A DNA stretch of 64,000 nucleotides from Dyadobacter soli (GCF_900101885.1 NZ_FNAN01000030.1:1-64000); one strand, 5' to 3'. Numbered from the stretch's first letter, positions 24,703 to 33,248 are shown. Notes: generated by a model from the letters alone, not told the origin. Numbers and translations: made by a program.

Positions 24703-26085
24703 ATGCAAATCCGCACCCGACTTACGGTTCAGTTTTCCTTGCTGGTAAGCGGTATTTTGCTGATCACCTTTCTGGCCGTCTACTTTTTTACCTATTATAA
24801 TGTTACCGAGGACTTTTACGACCGTCTACGCTCGAAGGCAAAGTCGCAAGCCGAGCTTTTGCTGAAAGTACAGGTGCCGCTCATCAATGCGGAAGTATTG
24901 AAAGCCCTCGACGAAACCAACCGCGACCTTATTTACGACGAGAACATTTTCATTTTCGACGAAAAGAACCGCCTCATTTACAGCAACTCCACCACCCCGC
25001 AGCTCAAAGCATTGCACGTCTCCAACTACTGGCTCGACGAAATCCGCAAGGCCGGCCAGATCCGCTACGACGACGGCGATTATAAAGTGGTAGGTCTTTA
25101 TTACAAATATCCTTTCAATAAGGCCGTAGTAATGCTCGGCGCAAAGGATTTGTACGGCCAGGCCAACCTTTCCAACCTGAAAACCCTGCTGACCGTCCTG
25201 TACCTCATTGTGACATTTGTGGTCGCGATCGTGGGCTGGATATTCTCCAAGCGCGCATTAAGGCCCATTTCAAAGGTAATGAACGCGGTGGAAGGCATTC
25301 TGCCGCAAAAACTCGATACGCGGCTGAATGTACCTAACCAAAGGGACGAAATTGGTCGCCTGACGGTCACCTTCAACAAATTGCTCGACCGCATTGAAAC
25401 AGCTTTTCAAATGCAGAAGATATTTGTCGCGAATGTCTCCCACGAGCTGAAAAACCCTTTGACGAAAATCAAATCGCAGCTCGAAGTGAGCATGCTGAAA
25501 GAGCGGAACCCTTACGAATACCAGATGACGATCCGTTCGGTATTGGAAGATATCCAGGAGCTCGGCCAGCTTTCGAATACCTTGCTCGAACTCGCCAAGG
25601 TTAGCGAAGACCAGCGCGACCTGCTCACGGAACTCATCCGGGTAGACGACCTCCTCCTGGATTGCCGCCTGACCCTGGCACAAGCAAATCCTGCGTACAA
25701 CATTCAACTCAATTTCGACGAACTGCCCGAGGATGATACCTGGCTTGAAATCACGGGGAACACGACTTTGCTCAAAACCGCATTCCTGAACCTGATGGAC
25801 AATGCCTGCAAGTTTTCGGACGATAATGCGGTGAATGTTTGCCTGCACCCGTCACGCGGGCAGCTTGCACTTACATTTGCAGACAATGGGAAGGGAATCC
25901 CGGAGAAAGACAAAAGCCTCGTTTTCCAGCCCTTCTACCGCTCCGACAACACGGCTAACATCAAAGGCTACGGCATCGGACTCTCGCTCGTAGAGCGCAT
26001 TGTGAAGCTCCACAACGGCAACATCAGCATTCTGTCGAACATCCCGAAAGGCACCACGTTCCGCCTGACTTTTTTGCGCCTTTAA
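24703..26085 (+). CDS. Membrane histidine kinase with HAMP domain
   Basis: The 460-residue kinase has a first membrane helix at ~10-31, a periplasmic sensor domain of about 130 residues, a second helix at ~161-182, a HAMP linker (~183-237), the H-box with His247 (NVSHELKNPLTKIKS) and the ATPase domain with N-box LMDNACKFS, G1 FADNGKGIP and G2 GYGIGLSLV. It phosphorylates the response regulator encoded just upstream. A terminator hairpin lies ~130 bases downstream, so the run E2 to kinase can end there. The sensor domain has no recognisable ligand motif. Confidence 0.93.
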   Translation: MQIRTRLTVQFSLLVSGILLITFLAVYFFTYYNVTEDFYDRLRSKAKSQAELLLKVQVPLINAEVLKALDETNRDLIYDENIFIFDEKNRLIYSNSTTPQLKALHVSNYWLDEIRKAGQIRYDDGDYKVVGLYYKYPFNKAVVMLGAKDLYGQANLSNLKTLLTVLYLIVTFVVAIVGWIFSKRALRPISKVMNAVEGILPQKLDTRLNVPNQRDEIGRLTVTFNKLLDRIETAFQMQKIFVANVSHELKNPLTKIKSQLEVSMLKERNPYEYQMTIRSVLEDIQELGQLSNTLLELAKVSEDQRDLLTELIRVDDLLLDCRLTLAQANPAYNIQLNFDELPEDDTWLEITGNTTLLKTAFLNLMDNACKFSDDNAVNVCLHPSRGQLALTFADNGKGIPEKDKSLVFQPFYRSDNTANIKGYGIGLSLVERIVKLHNGNISILSNIPKGTTFRLTFLRL

Positions 26086-26212
26086 GCAAATTCTAACTTT
26101 TTATTAACGCCTTTTTAAGTATTGTTGATCTTATTTGTAATGTCGACAGGGCGAAACAAAAGTCCGGACGGCAAATTCCAAGGATTTCATTTTTTGTGGT
26201 GTTAATAAGCAG

Positions 26213-26248
26213 ATTGGCAGGCGTCTCTCACGTCTGCCAATTTTTTTT
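26213..26248 (+). terminator. Hairpin terminator with T8 tail after the two-component operon
   Basis: Arms 26213-26224 and 26230-26241 pair over 12 bases with one G-T pair, followed by a run of eight T. It ends about 1 base before the phased GTCA element. Confidence 0.75.
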
Positions 26249-26400
26249 GTCATGTATGGTCAAGTGTTGTCATTTGTAGTCAAGAATTGTCAGGTATGGA
26301 TTGGAGTGAAGTGAAAAGGGAGGAGAAAGTGGCCGAACGACCGATTTCTCCTCCCTTTGTATTAATTACAACACTTGACTACACCTGACCATAAATGACA
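26249..26400. repeat. Phased GTCA repeat element, copy 1 (facing arms plus inner hairpin)
   Basis: GTCA occurs at 26249, 26259, 26269, 26279 and 26289, exactly 10 bases apart. In the facing arm its complement TGAC occurs at 26376, 26386 and 26396, again 10 apart, with a degenerate fourth (TTAC) at 26366. The arms are largely complementary over ~35 bases. Between them a perfect 14-bp stem joins 26315-26328 with 26345-26358 (AAAGGGAGGAGAAA). The 337-base gap 26086-26422 otherwise holds only the terminator and no gene. Confidence 0.75.
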
Positions 26401-26422
26401 ACACCGGTACTGGCATCGCACA

Positions 26423-27169
26423 TTAGTGCTTCTTTCGAATCTCGATAATCTTCAACTTATTCAGCAGCTTGATCACCGGGTAAGTCGGATCGACTTCGAA
26501 CCATTTTGAACCGAAGTTGATCGAGTTCGGGCGTTTGTGGTGGTTATTCTGGAACAGCTCGCCCATCATCAGGAAGTCGAAGATCAGGGAGTTTTTAGAC
26601 TTGTCGTCATTATCGAAGTTCTGGTAACCATATTTATGTCCGCTCCAATTGACGATCGCGCCGTGGATCGGGCCCATCAGGAAGTGGATCGGCAGCAGGA
26701 AGAAGAACGCCCAGTGCATATCCAGGTAAATGTAGGCAAGCACATAGAACACAATGTACAAAACAGCCCAGCCCGCTCTCGAAATCCAGGAATCACCCAG
26801 TTTTTCGATCAGTCTCCATTCCGGATAATTGCGTTCGAACCGGTTTTCGATGGCACGTTTGCGGTTCAATACGGCGTTGTAAATATTTTTAGTCTCCCAC
26901 ATCATCGTGAACACGTTTTTGGTGTGGTGCGGTGAATGCGGGTCTTTATCGGTATCGCTGAATGCGTGGTGCATGCGGTGCAGGATCGCATATGCACGCG
27001 GGCTCAGGTAGGAAGAACCTTGTGAAAGATAGGTGAGCAAATAGAAGAACCGTTCCCACGGCTTGCTCATTATGAACATCTTATGAGCGGAATAGCGGTG
27101 CAGGAAAAAGGTTTGACAGAATAGTGACAAATACCAATGTACAACAAATACAATCAGAACAATATACAT
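26423..27169 (-). CDS. Membrane acyl-CoA (fatty acid) desaturase
   Basis: An integral-membrane desaturase that introduces a double bond into fatty acyl chains with a di-iron centre and oxygen. The three histidine boxes are HRYSAH, HRMHH and NNHH, in the usual order and spacing; several hydrophobic helices lie between them. From the ATG at 27169 the product is 248 residues. A longer frame to 27208 would begin upstream of the expected transcription start, because a perfect -7 element (TACTTTTG) lies at 27206-27213. The donor (acyl-CoA or phospholipid) is not fixed by the sequence. No electron-transfer partner is adjacent. Confidence 0.88.
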   Translation of the reverse strand: MYIVLIVFVVHWYLSLFCQTFFLHRYSAHKMFIMSKPWERFFYLLTYLSQGSSYLSPRAYAILHRMHHAFSDTDKDPHSPHHTKNVFTMMWETKNIYNAVLNRKRAIENRFERNYPEWRLIEKLGDSWISRAGWAVLYIVFYVLAYIYLDMHWAFFFLLPIHFLMGPIHGAIVNWSGHKYGYQNFDNDDKSKNSLIFDFLMMGELFQNNHHKRPNSINFGSKWFEVDPTYPVIKLLNKLKIIEIRKKH

Positions 27170-27205
27170 GGAACGGCGGAAAAATTTAATGTGCTGAACT
27201 TTGTA

Positions 27206-27213
27206 CAAAAGTA
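27206..27213 (-). promoter_or_regulatory. -7 element TACTTTTG upstream of the desaturase gene
   Basis: Perfect TAnnTTTG on the minus strand, 36 bases before the ATG at 27169; a TTTC at the -33 distance is a weak partner. It decides the start codon of the gene. Confidence 0.5.
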
Positions 27214-27299
27214 AGTGCCAAAGGTTAGAAAACCGAAATTTCCCAAACTAAATTTGGAATATAGCCATAGGCAATACCTACCTCCGAACCAGCCCCCGC

Positions 27300-27959
27300 C
27301 TACTCTATCATGAATGCGTAGCTGAGCAGGTTCGCCCCCATTTGCAATGCCTTACGTCGCATTTCCTCGGGGTCGTTGTAGACGCTCTGATCTTCCCAAC
27401 CATTACCAAGGTCTGTTTCGTAGCTGTAATAGCAGATCAGCCTTCCCTGCCATATGAGCCCGAATCCTTGTGGCTGCTTGCCGTCGTGCTCGTGTACTTT
27501 CGGGAGGCCGTCGGGAAATTTGTATTTCATGTTGTAGATCTGATGATCGTACGGCAGCTCCACAAATGAAAGCTCGGGGAAAACCTTTTTCATTTCGCGG
27601 CGGATAAACTGGTCGAGGCCATAGTTGTCATCCACATGCAAAAAACCGCCCGAAAGCAGATAATTCCGCAAATTCTGCGCCTCGGCATCTGTGAAAACCA
27701 CATTGCCGTGCCCGGTCATGTGTACGAACGGGTACGAGAAAATGTCGGGGCTACCCACTTCCACAACGTCTTCCGCAGGGTTGATATTCATTTTCAATTC
27801 CGCATTGCAGAACTTGATCAGGTTCGGCAGCGACGTTTTATTGGCATACCAATCGCCCCCACCGCCGTATTTCAGCTTGGCGATCTTCAATGACGATTGC
27901 CCGAACGATGCAATGGCGGTGCAGAACAGGAGGGCGATAACGAGGAGGCGGGCGTTCAT
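27300..27959 (-). CDS. DUF4159 exported protein
   Basis: The 219-residue product has a signal peptide (cut after ~residue 20, AIASFGQ) and a DUF4159 domain: KYGGGGDWYANKTSLPNL near the start, VHMTGHGNVVF, and GGFLHVDDNYG in the middle. DUF4159 domains have a glutamine-amidotransferase-like Rossmann fold and often occur beside AAA ATPase/VWA gene sets, but none is adjacent here. The catalytic state is unknown. A phased GTCA element lies directly upstream (27992-28088), between this gene and rsmE. Confidence 0.85.
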   Translation of the reverse strand: MNARLLVIALLFCTAIASFGQSSLKIAKLKYGGGGDWYANKTSLPNLIKFCNAELKMNINPAEDVVEVGSPDIFSYPFVHMTGHGNVVFTDAEAQNLRNYLLSGGFLHVDDNYGLDQFIRREMKKVFPELSFVELPYDHQIYNMKYKFPDGLPKVHEHDGKQPQGFGLIWQGRLICYYSYETDLGNGWEDQSVYNDPEEMRRKALQMGANLLSYAFMIE

Positions 27960-27991
27960 AATTTTGAATGAGTGAATAAATGAATGAAAAA

Positions 27992-28088
27992 GTCAGGTAC
28001 TGTCAGGGGTGGTCAGGTATTGTTTAACTATCCCTGACAATTACATGACGACTCTTGACAATTGCATGACAACATCTGACCTAATGAC
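27992..28088. repeat. Phased GTCA repeat element, copy 2
   Basis: GTCA occurs at 27992, 28002 and 28012 (10 bases apart). The facing arm has TGAC at 28035, 28046, 28056, 28067, 28077 and 28085, spaced 10-11 bases except the last. The arms are separated by only ~20 bases. The design is the same as in the element at 26249-26400, 1.7 kb away, but the sequence between the GTCA words differs. Confidence 0.75.
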
Positions 28089-28099
28089 CATTTACTTCG

Positions 28100-28807
28100 T
28101 TATAAAACCTGCGCCAGATTCACCGCGTGGCATCCGGCAACAGCAGCCGTTTCCGTCCGGAGTCTCGTTGGGCCCAGTGATACCGTTTGAAAACCGCTTT
28201 CCAATGCCAGCTCCACCTCTTTGGGGCTGAAATCTCCTTCCGGGCCGATGAGCAATGTCGTGGCGACACCTTTCTTTATTTTACTAAAAACGTGTTCCAC
28301 CGTATTTTGTTCGGGAACATACGCGATCAGGCGGACGGCGTCGGCTACATTTTTAATAAACGGCTCGTACTTGTTATTTACTGTAATAACCGGCATATAA
28401 TATTGCTGCGACTGCTTCATAGCCGCGGCGGCGATGCGGTTGAGCCTCGTAAGGTTCACGACGCGGTTCAGTGTTTCGGGATTGGTATGTTCCGTGATTA
28501 CGAAATCGATACGCTCTACCCCGATTTCGGTCATTTTCTCCACCATCCATTCATTGCGCTCGGCCTTGCGCGTGGGCGCGATCGCCATATTGACTGCGAA
28601 ATTTCTCCGCTCCGTCAGTTTGGATTCTACCACTTCGTAACCTACTTTTCGCCCCTGAACATTAAGCCGGCATTTTTGCAGCAAGCCTTGGCCATTGGTG
28701 ACGTAAATCATGTCGCCGGAACCCAGCCTCAAAACCTTCGAACTATGCCTTGCTTCCTCTTCGTCGAGTTCAAAAACGTGAGGGTCAGGCTGGTAAAACA
28801 AATGCAT
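28100..28807 (-). CDS. rsmE: 16S rRNA (uracil(1498)-N3)-methyltransferase RsmE
   Basis: RsmE methylates N3 of U1498 in 16S rRNA with S-adenosylmethionine. The 235-residue product has an N-terminal PUA-like domain (HLFYQP, HSSKVLRLGSGD) and a knotted SPOUT methyltransferase domain with IGPEGDFSPKEVELA and LGPTRLRTETAAV forming the trefoil-knot SAM site. I start at the ATG at 28807 (MHLFYQ); a promoter -7 element at 28852-28859 lies upstream of it and within the longer frame that reaches 28864. Confidence 0.93.
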   Translation of the reverse strand: MHLFYQPDPHVFELDEEEARHSSKVLRLGSGDMIYVTNGQGLLQKCRLNVQGRKVGYEVVESKLTERRNFAVNMAIAPTRKAERNEWMVEKMTEIGVERIDFVITEHTNPETLNRVVNLTRLNRIAAAAMKQSQQYYMPVITVNNKYEPFIKNVADAVRLIAYVPEQNTVEHVFSKIKKGVATTLLIGPEGDFSPKEVELALESGFQTVSLGPTRLRTETAAVAGCHAVNLAQVL

Positions 28808-28851
28808 TTTTCCAATATTGTGATAATGTGAGCAAACACCGCTGGGGCCTT

Positions 28852-28884
28852 CAAAAATATACAAAATATCCGCAACAGCACAAA
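28852..28884 (-). promoter_or_regulatory. Promoter of rsmE (TTTG-N21-TATTTTTG)
   Basis: On the minus strand TTTG (28881-28884) and TATTTTTG (28852-28859) match both Bacteroidota elements with a spacer of 21. Confidence 0.45.
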
Positions 28885-29132
28885 ATTTGCAATCCCCGCA
28901 GAATTCTATCCACCCTCCGATGCGAAAAAGATCATTTATAGGATATTGTCGCCATTTTATAGTTTCAAAGGCATATTTTCAACCTGTTTCAGACGTTTTA
29001 ACAAAAAAATCCCCTTAAAACCCTGATTTTTGAAACCCATCGATTTTATTAGAATAGTGCATTTTTTACTGACAATACTACCACGAACACAATAATATTC
29101 TGTGGAAGGTTAATTTTTCCTAACATTTATTT

Positions 29133-29161
29133 TTTGCAAATACATTTTTGCATTAATATTG
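29133..29161 (+). promoter_or_regulatory. Promoter of the glutamine synthetase II gene (TTTG-N17-TAATATTG)
   Basis: TTTG at 29133-29136 and TAATATTG at 29154-29161 (one mismatch to TAnnTTTG) with a 17-base spacer, 41 bases before the ATG. Confidence 0.5.
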
Positions 29162-29202
29162 TGCCGTTATAATTATTCGTCACCACTTTATCTAGTACTA
29201 TT

Positions 29203-30213
29203 ATGTCAAAGTCCAAGCTGGAATATATTTGGTTGGATGGCTACAAGCCGACCCAAAGTTTACGCAGCAAAACCAAAATTGAAAACGATTTTAGTGGAAA
29301 ACTGGAAGATTGCGCAATGTGGTCGTTTGATGGCTCGTCAACTGAGCAGGCTCCCGGCGGTTCTTCCGACTGTTTGCTGAAACCGGTTTACATTATTTCT
29401 GATCCACAGCGTAAAAATGGCTACCTGGTAATGTGCGAGGTATTGAACGCTGACGGAACTGCTCACGAATCAAACGGTCGTGCAACTATCGAAGACGACG
29501 ATAACGACTTCTGGTTCGGATTTGAACAAGAATATTTCCTTTGGGACAACGAAACCAACAAACCACTGGGCTTCCCAGCGGGTGGCTATCCTGCTCCACA
29601 AGGACCATACTACTGCTCGGTAGGCGCGAAAAACGCTTACGGTCGCGAGATCATCGAAGAGCACCTTGACGTTTGCCTCGACGCAGGTCTGAACGTAGAA
29701 GGTATCAATGCAGAAGTTGCTGCTGGCCAGTGGGAATTCCAGATCTTTGCGAAAGGCGCGAAAGAAGCTGGCGACCAAATCTGGTTGGGCCGTTACCTGC
29801 TCGAAAGAATCGGTGAGAAATACGGTGTATCTATCAACTGGCACTGCAAGCCGCTTGGCGACCTCGACTGGAACGGTTCAGGTATGCACGCCAACTTCTC
29901 AAACGGTGTATTGAGAACTGCGGGCAGCAAAGCTACTTTCGACAAAATTTGCGAAGCATTCCGTCCGGTAGTGAAAGAGCATATCGAAGTTTACGGTGCT
30001 GATAACCACCTGCGTTTGACTGGAAAGCACGAAACTGCTTCTATCCACGATTTCAGCTACGGTGTTTCTGACCGTGGTGCTTCTATCCGTATCCCTGTTC
30101 TGGTTCCTCAAAAAGGATGGAGCGGATACCTTGAAGACCGTCGTCCAAACTCGGCTGCTGATCCATACAAAGTGGCAGCTCGTATCATCAAGACTGTTAA
30201 ATCTGCTATCTAA
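29203..30213 (+). CDS. Glutamine synthetase, type II (eukaryotic-like short form)
   Basis: The enzyme joins glutamate and ammonia with ATP to give glutamine. At 336 residues it is the short type II form, not the ~470-residue type I. It has the beta-grasp start (LEYIWLDGYKPT), FGFEQEYFLWD (metal-binding Glu), NWHCKPLGDLDWNGSGMH (split NWHCKPLGDLDW, NGSGMHANFS) and LTGKHETASIHDFSYGVSDRG (split LTGKHETASIHDF, YGVSDRGASIR). The type I adenylylation loop is absent, so control is probably by transcription. Its own promoter and a 20-bp terminator hairpin frame it as a single-gene unit. A type III enzyme is encoded 0.7 kb away on the other strand. Confidence 0.93.
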   Translation: MSKSKLEYIWLDGYKPTQSLRSKTKIENDFSGKLEDCAMWSFDGSSTEQAPGGSSDCLLKPVYIISDPQRKNGYLVMCEVLNADGTAHESNGRATIEDDDNDFWFGFEQEYFLWDNETNKPLGFPAGGYPAPQGPYYCSVGAKNAYGREIIEEHLDVCLDAGLNVEGINAEVAAGQWEFQIFAKGAKEAGDQIWLGRYLLERIGEKYGVSINWHCKPLGDLDWNGSGMHANFSNGVLRTAGSKATFDKICEAFRPVVKEHIEVYGADNHLRLTGKHETASIHDFSYGVSDRGASIRIPVLVPQKGWSGYLEDRRPNSAADPYKVAARIIKTVKSAI

Positions 30214-30230
30214 TCCGCAGATCGACTATA

Positions 30231-30272
30231 CAAAGCAAAACGACCAGCCAAATGGCTGGTCGTTTTGCTTTG
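30231..30272. terminator. Perfect 20-bp hairpin terminator after glutamine synthetase II
   Basis: Arms 30231-30250 and 30253-30272 are exact complements with a 2-base gap; outer edges are CAAAGCAAAA and TTTTGCTTTG. Confidence 0.85.
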
Positions 30273-30296
30273 TGGGGTACATCTAGCCCAGCCTTA

Positions 30297-30318
30297 ACCC
30301 AGCCTTTTAAGGCTGGGT
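30297..30318. terminator. Second short hairpin (ACCCAGCC/GGCTGGGT)
   Basis: An 8-10 bp stem between the two convergent genes, just beyond the stop of the acidic-protein gene; it probably terminates that transcript from the minus strand. Confidence 0.5.
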
Positions 30319-30330
30319 AGATTGCGCAGA

Positions 30331-30885
30331 TCAATCCTCATCCTCACTGCCGGTGAACGAGTACAGCGTCGGGTCGAGCTCCACTTTACCGGAGGTATAA
30401 GCTTTGATAAAATCGCTGATCACCTGGTCGTCGATCTCGGTTTTGTTCAGTCCTACTTCAAGGCCGACACCGTATTCAAACTGGTCGTCGATTTCGATGT
30501 GTTCGCGGACGGTGATCTCCTCCCCTTCCTCGATTTCCTCAATGAACTCCGTCAGCAGCAATTCGGCTTCGTCTTCCTGCTCGTCGGTCGTTTTGTAGTT
30601 CGCCGGACGCTCATCCGGTGATACGTAGCCCGGCATTTCCTTTTTCAGGCGTTCCAGCGCCTCGTCGTACACGAGCGTGGAGTGATGCAGGCGCAATGTA
30701 TAGACCAGCGCGTCGAAAATGACCTCCTGATTTTTGTAAGTGCCTACAAACTGCACGTGTGCGTGCTCATTGTTTTCGCTGTCGTCGTCTTCGAACTCGT
30801 CTTCTACATATATAAAGTTCGAATTCTCGGCCTTGCATTCGGCTTTGAGCTGCGCGATTTCTTCTGGATCAAATCCGGGATTCAT
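30331..30885 (-). CDS. Acidic protein of unknown function
   Basis: From the ATG at 30885 (MNPGFDPEE) the product is 184 residues and very acidic, with patches such as EDEFEDDDSENNE, EQEDEAELLLTEFIEEIEEGEE (split EQEDEAELL, EFIEEIEEGEE) and a GSEDED tail. No signal peptide and no known domain is visible. A longer frame to 30936 is unlikely because its first residues do not fit. It follows the type III glutamine synthetase gene by 28 bases on the same strand, so it is probably co-transcribed with it and could be a small binding partner, which is only an inference from position. Confidence 0.6.
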   Translation of the reverse strand: MNPGFDPEEIAQLKAECKAENSNFIYVEDEFEDDDSENNEHAHVQFVGTYKNQEVIFDALVYTLRLHHSTLVYDEALERLKKEMPGYVSPDERPANYKTTDEQEDEAELLLTEFIEEIEEGEEITVREHIEIDDQFEYGVGLEVGLNKTEIDDQVISDFIKAYTSGKVELDPTLYSFTGSEDED

Positions 30886-30913
30886 ATGCTTGTTGTTTGA
30901 TTCAATTGCAAAA

Positions 30914-33100
30914 CTACTCCAAAAATAACATTTCACGGTACTTAGCCAGTGGCCAGTCCTCGTCGTCGATCAGCAATTCCAGCTTATCCACGTGGTAGCG
31001 TATCTCATCGAAAAAGCCTTTTACCTCCGAACCGTAGCATTTGGCGCGTTCGAAAAGCTCTTCGATATTGTTGGCTCTCTTACGGCTTTCGGTCATTTCA
31101 TGCACCAGCTTCTTGATTACCACCACGTGCGACGAAATGTCACGGATAATTTCCTTAATCGGCTCGGCTTCTTCCATCATTTCGAGGTCGGTCAGCGAGC
31201 GGGCCGTCTGTGCGAGTTTGAACTGGTATTTCACCACCGTCGAAACAATGTGATTCAATGCGAGGTCACCGATCACGCGTGATTCGATCTGCAACTTCTT
31301 CACATAATTTTCCAGTTCGATCTCGTACCGCGCGTGCAGCTCGCGTGAGCTCAGTACGCCGGTTCGTTCGAAAACAGTGATGGTTTTGTCTGTTTTATAG
31401 GCGTACAATGCATCGAAAGTCTCACGGATATTGCTCAAACCGCGCTTGGCGGCCTCTTCGATCCATTCGTCGGAATAACCGTTTCCTTCAAAAAGAATAT
31501 TTTTAGATTCAAGGAAATACCGTTTCAGTATCTCCACGGTCGCTACCTTCTTCTCTTCCCCTGCTACCAGGCGCTCGTCCATTTCGCGTTTGAAGTCGAG
31601 CAACTGGTTCGCTACAATCGTATTGAGGATGATCATCGGCGACGCGCTGTTCTGCGAGCTTCCTACGGCACGGTATTCGAATTTATTTCCCGTAAAACAG
31701 AACGGCGACGTCCGGTTGCGGTCGGTATTGTCCCGTTGGAGGTTAGGAATGCGGGAAATGCCTAATTTGTAATAGAAATTCTCCCCTTTTTCCAGCGTAA
31801 TCTCTCCTTTGCTCACGAGCTCTTCCAGCATATTGGTAAGATCGCCACCGAGGAACACCGATACAATCGACGGTGGCGCCTCGTTCGCGCCCAGGCGATG
31901 CTCGTTACCCGCCGACGATATCGACGCGCGTAACAGGTCGGCATGATCGTGCACGGCTTTCACGACGTTCATCAGGAATGTCAGGAAGCGCAGATTTTCC
32001 TTTGGCTTAGATGTCGGTGCGAGCAAGTTAATGCCCGTATCGGTCGAAAGCGACCAGTTGTTATGTTTTCCGCTACCGTTAATGCCTGCAAATGGTTTTT
32101 CATGGAACAGCACCTGGAAATTATGCTTGTCGCCGATTTTCTGCATTAGATCCATCAGCAATGCATTGTGATCGATCGCAAGGTTGACCTCCTCGAAAGT
32201 CGGTGCACATTCAAACTGGCCGGGCGCTACCTCGTTATGCCGGGTGCGGACGGGTATACCGAGCTTCAATGCTTCGAATTCGAAGTCCACCATAAATGCA
32301 TTCACACGCGGTGAAATAGAGCCGAAATAATGGTCGTCGAGTTGCTGGCCGCGTGCCGGATTATGCCCGAAAACGGTACGTCCCGACATCAACAGGTCCG
32401 GACGGGCGTAATACAATGCCTTGTCCACCAGAAAATACTCCTGCTCTATCCCCAAAGTAGGCGTTACCTTCGACACATCGCGGTTGAAGAACTGGCAAAC
32501 GCCGGTTGCGGCCTTGTCGAGCATCATCAGCGAGCGCAGAAGCGGCGCTTTGTAATCCAATGCTTCTCCGTTGTAGGAAATGAAAACGGAAGGGATACAC
32601 AAGGTTTTACCACCCGCGCCATTGTCCATCAGGAACGCCGGCGAACTCGGGTCCCAGCCCGTGTAGCCACGCGCCTCGAATGTCGCGCGCAAGCCGCCGC
32701 TCGGGAACGAGGAAGCATCCGGCTCCTGCTGCACCAATGCGCTGCCTTTGAATTTCTCAACCGCTTTTCCGTCGATCGTAAGGTCAAAAAACGAGTCGTG
32801 CTTTTCAGCTGTCGTTCCGGTCAATGGCTGGAACCAGTGGGTGTAGTGCGTCGCACCTTTCGAAATAGCCCACGATTTCATGGCCGCGGCCACTTCCTCG
32901 GCTACTTCCCGGTCGATCGTCGAGCCGGAGCGGATCGCATTGGAGATTTTGGTATAAGCCTCTGCGGAAAGCAGGGTTTTCATCACATCATCACTGAATG
33001 TATTGCTGCCATAAAGGTCGGCTACTTTTTCTGTGGGAGGGGTCAAAACAGGCGAGACACGGCCTTGCGCGATCTCAAAAGCTTTGGAACGAAACGTCAT
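30914..33100 (-). CDS. glnN: Glutamine synthetase, type III (GlnN)
   Basis: A 728-residue type III enzyme, the large dodecameric form common in Bacteroidota and cyanobacteria. Signatures are GIEQEYFLVDKALYYARPDL (split GIEQEYFLVD, ALYYARPDL), FAGINGSGKHNNWS (ATP/ammonia region), LGANEAPPSIVSVFLG, and DRNRTSPFCFTGNKFEYR (split DRNRTSPFCF, TGNKFEYR). The C-terminal ~150 residues are the type III-specific helical region. It makes the same product as the type II enzyme at 29203-30213. A promoter with TAATTTTG lies upstream at 33129-33136. An acidic-protein gene follows it. Confidence 0.95.
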   Translation of the reverse strand: MTFRSKAFEIAQGRVSPVLTPPTEKVADLYGSNTFSDDVMKTLLSAEAYTKISNAIRSGSTIDREVAEEVAAAMKSWAISKGATHYTHWFQPLTGTTAEKHDSFFDLTIDGKAVEKFKGSALVQQEPDASSFPSGGLRATFEARGYTGWDPSSPAFLMDNGAGGKTLCIPSVFISYNGEALDYKAPLLRSLMMLDKAATGVCQFFNRDVSKVTPTLGIEQEYFLVDKALYYARPDLLMSGRTVFGHNPARGQQLDDHYFGSISPRVNAFMVDFEFEALKLGIPVRTRHNEVAPGQFECAPTFEEVNLAIDHNALLMDLMQKIGDKHNFQVLFHEKPFAGINGSGKHNNWSLSTDTGINLLAPTSKPKENLRFLTFLMNVVKAVHDHADLLRASISSAGNEHRLGANEAPPSIVSVFLGGDLTNMLEELVSKGEITLEKGENFYYKLGISRIPNLQRDNTDRNRTSPFCFTGNKFEYRAVGSSQNSASPMIILNTIVANQLLDFKREMDERLVAGEEKKVATVEILKRYFLESKNILFEGNGYSDEWIEEAAKRGLSNIRETFDALYAYKTDKTITVFERTGVLSSRELHARYEIELENYVKKLQIESRVIGDLALNHIVSTVVKYQFKLAQTARSLTDLEMMEEAEPIKEIIRDISSHVVVIKKLVHEMTESRKRANNIEELFERAKCYGSEVKGFFDEIRYHVDKLELLIDDEDWPLAKYREMLFLE

Positions 33101-33128
33101 GTATTTATTGATTTATATTAATTCTCCT

Positions 33129-33161
33129 CAAAATTATCTATTTACCGATACGAACCACAAA
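33129..33161 (-). promoter_or_regulatory. Promoter of glnN (TTTG-N21-TAATTTTG)
   Basis: Minus-strand TTTG at 33158-33161 and TAATTTTG at 33129-33136; spacer 21. The ATG is 29 bases downstream and a GGAGAAT lies in the leader. Confidence 0.5.
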
Positions 33162-33248
33162 TCCTGCGGACATTTTCACATTAGCTGCCCAACGGTTACC
33201 ACAGGTTAGCGCATTTTTAAGAACTTTGCAAATTGTTCATAGACACCA

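Larger units (their letters stand above)
28808..29202. other. Long AT-rich intergenic region between rsmE and glutamine synthetase II gene
   Basis: 395 bases between divergent genes with no reading frame that I can support. It carries the rsmE promoter near 28852-28884 and the glutamine synthetase promoter near 29133-29161. The ~240 bases in between are AT-rich and could hold sites for a nitrogen regulator, but I see no clear operator palindrome. Confidence 0.45.

Noticed and set aside
26249..28088. Phased GTCA arrays considered as CRISPR
   Set aside because: The repeated word is only four bases at 10-bp spacing with facing arms, there are no spacers of constant size, and no cas genes are present.
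30322..33121. Several plus-strand frames opposite the acidic-protein and glnN genes
   Set aside because: They are shadows of well recognised minus-strand genes.
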